Assembly (NCBI GenBank): GCA_937983315.1
Contig: CALKAH010000281.1
Span: 1-5,208, forward strand
Length of the DNA stretch: 5,208 bases
Direction of reading: 5' to 3'
Origin: an uncultured Acholeplasmataceae bacterium
GTDB taxonomy: Bacteria; Bacillota_I; Bacilli_A; Acholeplasmatales; Acholeplasmataceae
Positions 1-5,208 of this stretch are shown in pieces (within the stretch, counting starts at the first letter, position 1; each line of letters begins with the position of its first letter). The translations under genes were made by a program, and so were the position numbers. Below the pieces are notes generated by a model, which worked only from the letters and a program-made list of their open reading frames with translations, searched no databases and was not told where the DNA came from.

Positions 1-45
1 CCACCGAGATCTACACTCTTTCCCTACACGACGCTCTTCCGATCT
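1..45 (+). other. Illumina P5/TruSeq universal adapter remnant (sequencing artefact)
   Basis: These 45 bases match, as I recall it, the last 45 bases of the 58-base Illumina universal adapter. They run from CCACCGAGATCTACAC through the read-1 primer site to the terminal CTCTTCCGATCT. The adapter lies in library orientation, with its 3' end joined directly to insert at base 46. There is no i5 index between the P5 part and the read-1 primer part, as in the single-index TruSeq design. It is not biological sequence. It marks the end of a contig built from untrimmed reads and truncates the gene that starts at 114. Confidence 0.98.
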
Positions 46-114
46 TTTCATTTTAGGATCCCACGTTTCTGTGATATCTTTGGCCAGTCTATTAATCTTT
101 TCGATAACCTTCAT
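46..114 (-). CDS. N-terminal fragment of an unidentified fifth operon gene, cut off by adapter
   Basis: An ATG at 114-112 opens a frame of 23 genuine codons, beginning MKVIEKINRL and including an ITETWDP stretch, which runs to base 46 where adapter begins. The frame stays open through the adapter to the window edge, but those last 15 codons are artefactual. The start is supported by a good Shine-Dalgarno, GAGAGGTG, read from 129 to 122, seven bases upstream. The start lies inside the end of protein A's gene, overlapping it by 23 bases in another frame, which suggests translational coupling. The fragment is amphipathic and charged with no signal peptide, so a cytoplasmic product is likely. It is too short to identify. 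By context another carbohydrate-processing enzyme, such as a glycoside hydrolase, would fit, but that is a guess. Confidence 0.72.
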
Positions 115-1957
115 GGGTCCACACCTCTCGTGTACATGCATCATGATCAAGCGTCAACCCATGACCTTCGCAGGTGATTTCAATCGTCTTTGGTTTTCGG
201 CTTGCGTTCACAAATCGTGATTCAAATCGTGGATATTCAAGGGTCACACGCTTTTTATCAAAAATCAAATGGTCGTTCCAATTGATCTGATAAATGTGAT
301 CCATATCTTCTAAGTAAATACCAAATCGTGTCATCAGAAGTTCTTCGGGATCTCTCTTTTCAATAAATGATTGAAAGCTACCATCTTGATCGGATGATCC
401 CATGGTAACAACCATTTGAAGATGTTTTCCTTGAAGGATGACTTCATCTTCTTTTTTCTCATAAGTACGTGAAAATTGAAGAGCACAGTATGTTTGATCC
501 TTCTTCATGTAAATGGCATTCTCAAACTCAACCACTTCATCCAATTGATCAAAGGGGAGATGAACATGAATAAACATCTGTCTCTTTCTTTCTAAGAATC
601 CTTTTCTAGGCGTTAGATTATACATCACAAAGACTTTATGTTCATGTTGAATCACAAGGGGATTGATTCCGTTTCCAACCCAATAAGAAGGAGAAAAGTT
701 TCTTGCAGGATCATCAAACATCGGTGAACCAGGATGGGTTGAAAAAAGGTGAATATCTCCGGGAAGAGATGCTTGCCAAAGATGTTGTTGATCACCAAAT
801 GCTTTCGGTTGATACGCTTGAGCTGTCGAAAGCATATAGTGTTTCGTGTGATAAACATAAGTGTTTGCGCGTTCAATCGCAACCCCTCTGGTTGCGGGAT
901 TAAGGATTCGAACCAAGAGTGGAAGTAATCTTAATTTTCTTAAGATGGGTTGATTAATCATCTTGAGATCGCGTAAGAAATTATTATCTTCGAGATGCCA
1001 ATCATTATACATCTTCATCGTCATCATCATTGATTCGGGATTCGTAAAAGCTTCCATACCCCAAAAGTACATGCCTTGACGATCATTGGTTTTCTCCTTG
1101 ATCTCATGTTTGACTTCAGAAAGATATAAGCCATTTGATGCCTTGATAACGCCCTTTTCCTCTTGTTTAGCGATTCTCTTAATCACTTCTGGAACTTGAT
1201 ACCTTTTTGTTAAAAGAAAGAGCGTTGATAAACGTGTGTAATCATCGTCATGTGTCAAGATACCAAATGCATGTTTGAGTAAATCATTGACATCAGCATC
1301 TTGTCCTCGTTTCTTCTGATGCTCATAAGCGCGTCCTGATGATGTCACAAAGTATCCTTCAAATGAATAGAGTGCCATATCTAAGAAAAGGAGATCGAGC
1401 ATCATTTTTGAACGAATGACAATCGGCTGATCCTTTGCTTGTTCAACCAAAAGAATGAGTGGGGCTACATCCTCTTCATAATACGTATTGGAATGCCATT
1501 CTGTCATTCCATAGGTAAACCGATCGTTAAGCCAATGCTCAATCTTAATCTTCGCTTTCTCAAGATGCTCTTTTCCAGATTCTCCATTATTGGTAAATAT
1601 CTCATCTGGAAAAAGTTGACCTGCTAAATATTCACACGTATGGAAAATCAGTTGATGATTTTCTGACCAGAAGCACATCCCATCATCACCAGGTTCATCC
1701 ATCCAATATTTAAATCCAAGGACTGCATGCTTGATCTTTTTAGCCGTATCTGTTGAGAGAAGTTTGAGATAGTCTTTGTATGTTTTGATTAAGACAAGCA
1801 TGCGAAAATCAGCACAATCATAACGTGCATTAACAAAATCAATCAAGGACAAAAGATTGGTTTCATCAATCGTTTTTCCTTGTTCTAAATCCATGATCTC
1901 AGGAAAACATTTGGTGTTCATTTTGACATGCATACCGACATCTTCTTGGATTGCCAT
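92..1957 (-). CDS. Protein A: large uncharacterised protein, possible cytoplasmic carbohydrate-active enzyme (lyase-like architecture)
   Basis: A complete protein of about 621 residues that I cannot place in a named family. It lacks a signal peptide and membrane segments, so it is probably cytoplasmic. Residues about 30-350 look mostly alpha-helical and about 358-605 beta-rich, a layout like the alpha/alpha-toroid plus beta-sandwich polysaccharide lyases; this is inference. Numbered from the ATG at 1957, notable motifs are FWSENHQLIFH (96-106), TEWHSNTYY (152-160), SSGRAY (206-211), GVAIERAN (358-365), STAQAYQ (377-383), GDQQHLW (388-394), FSTHPG (405-410), YWVGNG (425-430) and LEYPRF (573-578). 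The clustered Asn, His, Tyr and Glu in the first two are candidate active-site residues. A GTG lies one codon upstream at 1960, but the AGGAGGA site is better spaced from the ATG. The C-terminal half is clearly paralogous to the gene at 4097-5208. Its position after a sugar symporter and an epimerase-like gene supports a role in carbohydrate breakdown. The substrate is unknown. Confidence 0.9.
   Translation of the reverse strand: MAIQEDVGMHVKMNTKCFPEIMDLEQGKTIDETNLLSLIDFVNARYDCADFRMLVLIKTYKDYLKLLSTDTAKKIKHAVLGFKYWMDEPGDDGMCFWSENHQLIFHTCEYLAGQLFPDEIFTNNGESGKEHLEKAKIKIEHWLNDRFTYGMTEWHSNTYYEEDVAPLILLVEQAKDQPIVIRSKMMLDLLFLDMALYSFEGYFVTSSGRAYEHQKKRGQDADVNDLLKHAFGILTHDDDYTRLSTLFLLTKRYQVPEVIKRIAKQEEKGVIKASNGLYLSEVKHEIKEKTNDRQGMYFWGMEAFTNPESMMMTMKMYNDWHLEDNNFLRDLKMINQPILRKLRLLPLLVRILNPATRGVAIERANTYVYHTKHYMLSTAQAYQPKAFGDQQHLWQASLPGDIHLFSTHPGSPMFDDPARNFSPSYWVGNGINPLVIQHEHKVFVMYNLTPRKGFLERKRQMFIHVHLPFDQLDEVVEFENAIYMKKDQTYCALQFSRTYEKKEDEVILQGKHLQMVVTMGSSDQDGSFQSFIEKRDPEELLMTRFGIYLEDMDHIYQINWNDHLIFDKKRVTLEYPRFESRFVNASRKPKTIEITCEGHGLTLDHDACTREVWTHEGYRKD
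122..129 (-). promoter_or_regulatory. Ribosome binding site of the truncated fifth gene
   Basis: GAGAGGTG, read on the minus strand from 129 to 122, resembles the consensus AGGAGGTG and sits seven bases before the ATG at 114. It lies within the coding sequence of protein A. It is the main reason to accept the short open frame after it as a real gene start. Confidence 0.65.
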
Positions 1958-1963
1958 CACAAA

Positions 1964-1970
1964 TCCTCCT
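1964..1970 (-). promoter_or_regulatory. Ribosome binding site of protein A; decides between GTG and ATG start
   Basis: AGGAGGA, read on the minus strand from 1970 to 1964, is a near-perfect Shine-Dalgarno that overlaps the stop codon of the symporter gene (1969-1971). From the AGGAGG core the spacer is seven bases to the ATG at 1957 but only four to the GTG at 1960. The ATG is therefore preferred. Confidence 0.85.
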
Positions 1971-3399
1971 AACCAACAATGGTTTGAATTTCTTCGAGAC
2001 GATGTTTTTCATCTTCGGTTAATTCGATTTTTTGTTCACGCTTATGAAGGAATGATGAGATTTCTAATGTTAAGGTTTTTGTTAAGACAAAACGCTTTGC
2101 TAAAAAGTAACCCAATATCATGAGAATGACAAACGATAATGACATCGCAAGTCTAATTCCCCACACTGCAGCTTCAGGCTGTGTCGGAGAGGGAATGAGG
2201 TCGGTTGGTTTAACATATCCAGAAACAGCGAGCATGATACCAAAAATTTGAATCGCAATGGCGGATGCTGCTTTACGAATGAAGGTCATGATTCCAGAAA
2301 ATGATCCTGTGGGACGTTCATGTAGTACAAGTTCACCTGCATCAACTGCATCTGGGAAAATAATCCAACTCATCAGTTGTGCACCCGCAAATCCAAACGC
2401 TGTTAAAGCTGTTAAAACATAAGCTCCAACGATAGGCCAATTCTCAGGATAAAGTCCAACGAAGAGGAAAGAAACTACAGCAAGCGGTAAACCATAATAG
2501 TAAATCTTCTTTTTATCAATCTTATTAACGAGTGAATTGATCCATGGAAACATCAGTAATTGGACACCAATAAAGATACCTAAAAAAACCGTTGATGATC
2601 CTGTAATCAGAACATATGTGGTAAAGAAAATGATGCCTGCAGATAGAATATCCATCGAAATACTTTGACAAAGATACATATAGACTAAACCACGAAAAGC
2701 GCGCATACGAAGCGGTTTAACGAAGGTCTTGATTGAGAATACGGATTTTTCTTCAGGTAAATTTGCACGCTCTCTGGTGAACAAACCAATGAGAACAAGG
2801 GGGAGTGCAAAGAAGATACCAAAACCAAGTCCAACGACGATATAGAACACATCGATACCGAATGCTCCTGCTTTAAACTGTTCAAGCAACATCGAAGGCA
2901 CTAAGGTACATACTGCACTGGCAACCGTTGAGATAATCAATCGAATCAAGTTCACGCTATTTCTCTGTTTGGTATCTGTGGTGATTTCAGCACTTAGTGA
3001 ACTATAGGGTACCATCACGATGGTTGCAATCGTGTTATAGAACAGATAGGTTGAAATGGCATAAAATACTTTCACACCTTCTGATAGACTACTTCCAAGT
3101 GGAAACCACATCAAGAGATATGAAATCAAGACCATGAGTCCGCCCGCAAAGATATACGGTCTTCTGCGTCCAAATTTGCTTCGTGTATTATCGCTGATCA
3201 CACCCATGAGCGGATCACTGATGGCATCCCAAAATTTAGAGATCAAAATGGCGGTTGCTGCAAGTGCAGGGTTGATCCCCATAATATCGGTTAAGAAAAT
3301 CAAATAGAGAACACCGATCATGGCTTGTGATCCACCACCAAAGACATCTCCCCATGCAAAAATCATTTTTTCTTTGTTGTTAAACGGTTTTTGAGTCAT
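1969..3399 (-). CDS. GPH-family sugar:cation symporter (MelB-like, major facilitator superfamily)
   Basis: A 476-residue integral membrane transporter with about 12 predicted helices, roughly at 13-37, 44-66, 82-101, 110-132, 152-172, 182-207, 236-263, 270-290, 299-317, 320-347, 371-395 and 411-436. The GPH (glycoside-pentoside-hexuronide:cation symporter) signature is clear: FWDAISDPLMG at 56-66, followed by SDNTRSKFGRRRPY at 69-82. Asp58 and Asp62 correspond to the cation-site Asp55 and Asp59 of Salmonella MelB, and Asp18 to Asp19. The MelB Asp124 position, before the Pro of helix IV, is Met129 here, so melibiose itself is an unlikely substrate. A charged cytoplasmic tail (about 440-476) follows the last helix; it is too short to be a LacS-type IIA domain. 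The start overlaps the epimerase stop as ATGA and has GGAGGG six bases upstream. It probably imports an oligosaccharide or uronide with H+ or Na+. The substrate cannot be read from sequence. Confidence 0.94.
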   Translation of the reverse strand: MTQKPFNNKEKMIFAWGDVFGGGSQAMIGVLYLIFLTDIMGINPALAATAILISKFWDAISDPLMGVISDNTRSKFGRRRPYIFAGGLMVLISYLLMWFPLGSSLSEGVKVFYAISTYLFYNTIATIVMVPYSSLSAEITTDTKQRNSVNLIRLIISTVASAVCTLVPSMLLEQFKAGAFGIDVFYIVVGLGFGIFFALPLVLIGLFTRERANLPEEKSVFSIKTFVKPLRMRAFRGLVYMYLCQSISMDILSAGIIFFTTYVLITGSSTVFLGIFIGVQLLMFPWINSLVNKIDKKKIYYYGLPLAVVSFLFVGLYPENWPIVGAYVLTALTAFGFAGAQLMSWIIFPDAVDAGELVLHERPTGSFSGIMTFIRKAASAIAIQIFGIMLAVSGYVKPTDLIPSPTQPEAAVWGIRLAMSLSFVILMILGYFLAKRFVLTKTLTLEISSFLHKREQKIELTEDEKHRLEEIQTIVG

Positions 3400-4100
3400 A
3401 GGAGTCCCTCCAAGTATAGTCTAGCTTCTTCCACAGCGATGAGTGGATCTAGTGCATTTTCTTCAATCACGGTATAGACAGATTCGAGTAGATGATCAAG
3501 GATTCGTTTAAAATCAACTTTTCCTTTTCCTGGTGTGATATCATGTCCATCAAGATAATCTCTTAAATGGATTCCCCGAACTCGATGTGAGTATGTTTGA
3601 TAGACCTCAAGTGGGTCTTTTTGAGATAAAGTAATCCAATAGGTATCAAGAACAAATCCGATACGCTTATCAAAATGTTGATCAAAAATCGATAAAAGAT
3701 TCTTCTTGATTTCATAAGCATGATGATGAAAAGATACACGAATGCCTTCTTTTTCATAAATCATTAAGAGTTCATGCATCTTCTTGATAAACATGTTCAC
3801 GCCAAATAAAGGAATATGTCCCCACCAAGGTAAAACTGAAACAACCACATGATTAGCATTAACTGCTTTCGCAAATGCAATCACGTTTGCTGTATCACGC
3901 ATCAGTTTATTTAAAGTGAGTTGAATGGCACATACACTCAAATCATGTTGTTTAATCCATGTTGCAGTTTGGGCATCGATGGGCATCCGAGAAACTTCAA
4001 TTTCTTTGATACCTATCGATTTTAATTCTGAAAGCGTGAACTCTAAATCCTCTTTCATAAGAGCTCTAACGGTATAGGTTTGTAGTCCAATGGTTCTCAT
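3396..4100 (-). CDS. Sugar phosphate isomerase/epimerase-like TIM-barrel protein (AP endonuclease 2 / xylose isomerase-like fold)
   Basis: A 234-residue soluble protein, slightly short for this family (usually about 250-290 residues). It has the typical beta-alpha pattern and landmarks: GLQTYTVR at 5-12, FHHHAYE at 124-130 (related proteins have a YHNHxxEF-like motif), FVLDTYW at 149-155, GIHLRD at 176-181, GKGKVDF at 191-197 and VIEENA near 211-216. By analogy with IolE and related enzymes, Glu130, Asp152, His178 and Glu213 are the likely divalent metal ligands, so the active site looks intact. Members interconvert keto sugars, or dehydrate or epimerise sugar and inositol derivatives. The exact reaction cannot be inferred. 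The gene starts inside the stop of the upstream gene (ATGA at 4100-4097), with GAGGA seven bases before the ATG, and overlaps the symporter start the same way. It probably acts in the cytoplasm on a sugar brought in or released by its neighbours. Confidence 0.9.
   Translation of the reverse strand: MRTIGLQTYTVRALMKEDLEFTLSELKSIGIKEIEVSRMPIDAQTATWIKQHDLSVCAIQLTLNKLMRDTANVIAFAKAVNANHVVVSVLPWWGHIPLFGVNMFIKKMHELLMIYEKEGIRVSFHHHAYEIKKNLLSIFDQHFDKRIGFVLDTYWITLSQKDPLEVYQTYSHRVRGIHLRDYLDGHDITPGKGKVDFKRILDHLLESVYTVIEENALDPLIAVEEARLYLEGLL
3406..3411 (-). promoter_or_regulatory. Ribosome binding site of the GPH symporter
   Basis: GGAGGG, read on the minus strand from 3411 to 3406, stands six bases before the ATG at 3399. 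It lies inside the last codons of the epimerase gene, so symporter translation is probably coupled to it. Confidence 0.8.
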
Positions 4101-5208
4101 GATGAAATCCTCGTTTTCTGTTCATAATTTAAGACCAGTGCATGTCCACCAAAACTAAACATGATGGTTTCTGGTTTACGTTCAATCGCATTTAAAACGT
4201 AAGGAGACCAAAAGCGAGGATACTCTAAATCAAGCAATACCTCATTGACACGAAATGATCCATCCATGTTCGCAGTTAATGTTGTTGTTTCATCATCAAG
4301 ATAGAGAATCGACTGATAGGTGATGCTGTGTTTGGTTTCGTCATAGGATAATTCATTTGCAATCATACGAGATACAAATTGATCGAAGGTTTCGATATCC
4401 GTTGACGACATTTCAGTGACATAATAATGATCACCTGGACCGACTTGAACCAAATCATAATCATCGGTTAAGATTGTTCCAACTGAACCACGTTTGAGCA
4501 TATCATCTTGATCGCCTTCCTTATTCGATATCTCAAAGGGAGTGAATTCGAGTGCATAGCGTGCACGTATCCCGATATAGGAATCATCAACACGACCATA
4601 AATCATACCTTGATCAAGATAATCTAGATTCACTTCATCAAAGAGTTGAAGTGGGAAGAACACATGGGTTGTTTCTTTGATAATCATTGGTTCCATAAAT
4701 CCAACTTCTGTTGGTGGCTGATAGATAGAGATATTGACATTCTTCTCTTGAACGCTCATCGGTTGACGACCATTACCCACCCAATAGGTAGGCGTTCCTG
4801 AACGTCGTTGAATTTTAGCGGGTTGTGTGGAGAATACAGAGACTCGATTGGATAGATTAAACTGATGCACGGCATGTTGATCAGCATACTCATTCATCTG
4901 ATAAGCTTGTGCTGTTGACATCAGGAAATGATCATTTTTATAGGTATAAACATTCGCGCGTTCAATCGCAACCCCATTGGTGGATGGTTTTAAAGTGCGA
5001 CTCACCATGCCTAGCAAATTGAATGCACGGAGTGGCCATAAATTCACCAGTTTAAAATCATTCAAAAATTCATTTGAAAACATCTTATTTCTAGACATAT
5101 ATTGAATCGTATTATTAACGACTTCAGGATTACTAAAAGCTTCCATCGCCCACTGCATCATGATTTGTGGATCGTCTTGGCCAAGTAAACCTTCCGTTTC
5201 AAGTTCTT
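4097..5208 (-). CDS. Protein B: C-terminal part of a paralogue of protein A, 5' end beyond the window
   Basis: This frame is open to the right edge. Fifteen codons (ELETEGLLGQDDPQI) precede the first Met at 5161, so that Met is internal and the true start lies outside the window. About 369 residues are visible, matching residues from about 285 to the C-terminus of protein A. A similar N-terminal helical half of about 280 residues is probably missing. Shared motifs, numbered from the Met at 5161, are MEAFSNPE (6-13), GVAIERAN (63-70), STAQAYQ (82-88), YWVGNG (126-131) and LEYPRF (312-317). Identity is close to half in the central motif region by eye, and lower elsewhere. Protein A's GDQQHLW is ADQHAVH here and FSTHPG is FSTQPA, so two His residues are not kept. 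It also carries an extra acidic loop (about 213-220). The visible part shows no membrane segment. The function is unknown; by context it acts on a carbohydrate in the cytoplasm, perhaps with different specificity from protein A. Confidence 0.88.
   Translation of the reverse strand, partial: ELETEGLLGQDDPQIMMQWAMEAFSNPEVVNNTIQYMSRNKMFSNEFLNDFKLVNLWPLRAFNLLGMVSRTLKPSTNGVAIERANVYTYKNDHFLMSTAQAYQMNEYADQHAVHQFNLSNRVSVFSTQPAKIQRRSGTPTYWVGNGRQPMSVQEKNVNISIYQPPTEVGFMEPMIIKETTHVFFPLQLFDEVNLDYLDQGMIYGRVDDSYIGIRARYALEFTPFEISNKEGDQDDMLKRGSVGTILTDDYDLVQVGPGDHYYVTEMSSTDIETFDQFVSRMIANELSYDETKHSITYQSILYLDDETTTLTANMDGSFRVNEVLLDLEYPRFWSPYVLNAIERKPETIMFSFGGHALVLNYEQKTRISS
4108..4112 (-). promoter_or_regulatory. 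Ribosome binding site of the epimerase-like gene
   Basis: GAGGA, read on the minus strand from 4112 to 4108, is seven bases before the ATG at 4100 and lies within the end of protein B's coding sequence. Together with the ATGA overlap it indicates coupled translation. Confidence 0.65.

Noticed and set aside
56..61. GGATCC (BamHI site) close to the adapter, a possible cloning junction.
   Set aside because: It lies within the open frame of the truncated gene, in the TWDP stretch, and the adapter joins at base 45. A six-base site by chance is unremarkable.
867..886. Twenty-base identical repeat with 4956-4975, possibly a recombination or attachment site.
   Set aside because: Both copies encode the same conserved motif (AIERAN region) in the same frame of the two paralogues, so protein-level conservation explains the match.
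703..903. Plus-strand open frames such as 703-903, 1439-1627 and 1857-2123.
   Set aside because: They run opposite to well-supported genes, show no credible ribosome binding site or family features, and are explained as shadows.
1013..1033. Short run of CAT-like trinucleotides on the plus strand, a possible microsatellite.
   Set aside because: It is imperfect and encodes a Met-rich stretch (MMMTMKM) within protein A, with no sign of a repeat array.
1958..1960. GTG at 1960 as the start of protein A.
   Set aside because: It is only four bases from the AGGAGG core, whereas the adjacent ATG at 1957 has a normal seven-base spacer. It cannot be excluded, and the difference is one residue.
5159..5161. 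The Met at 5161 as the start of protein B, giving a 354-residue protein.
   Set aside because: The frame is open for 15 more codons to the window edge, there is no ribosome binding site before it, and the position aligns to the middle of protein A.
1..5208. A mobile element, CRISPR array, phage defence or other exotic system in the window.
   Set aside because: No transposase, repeat array, nuclease or phage-like gene is seen. The genes form a compact carbohydrate-utilisation operon.

Overview
This window is a fragment of a bacterial carbohydrate-utilisation operon. Every gene reads on the minus strand, so transcription runs from the right edge (5208) towards the left edge. The first 45 bases are not genomic: they match the 3' part of the Illumina P5/TruSeq universal adapter, ending in its GATCT junction. 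The left edge is therefore a contig end with untrimmed adapter. The DNA is moderately AT-rich (roughly 40% GC by eye). Ribosome binding sites are strong AGGAGG types, UGA is used as a stop and UGG encodes Trp, and genes are packed with 4-base ATGA overlaps. This suggests a Bacillota-like or related low-GC bacterium with the standard bacterial code. I cannot name the genus.

Layout in transcription order: (1) 5208-4097, the C-terminal part of a large protein (protein B) cut off by the window edge; (2) 4100-3396, a sugar phosphate isomerase/epimerase-like TIM barrel; (3) 3399-1969, a 12-helix sugar:cation symporter of the GPH (MelB-like) family; (4) 1957-92, a complete protein of about 621 residues (protein A), a paralogue of the first gene; (5) 114-46, the first 23 codons of a further gene, cut off by the adapter. 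Junctions are a 4-base overlap, a 4-base overlap, an 11-base gap and a 23-base overlap. There is no room for internal promoters or terminators, and no RNA gene, mobile element or CRISPR array was seen.

The genes suggest import of a sugar or oligosaccharide by the GPH symporter and its processing in the cytoplasm by the epimerase-like enzyme and the two A/B proteins, which I cannot assign to a characterised family. Protein A looks like an alpha-helical N-terminal half (possibly an alpha/alpha toroid) followed by a beta-rich C-terminal half. That layout recalls polysaccharide lyases, but the resemblance is inferred from motif and secondary-structure impression only. The point most worth pursuing is this uncharacterised pair, one copy of which has lost two His residues present in the other.
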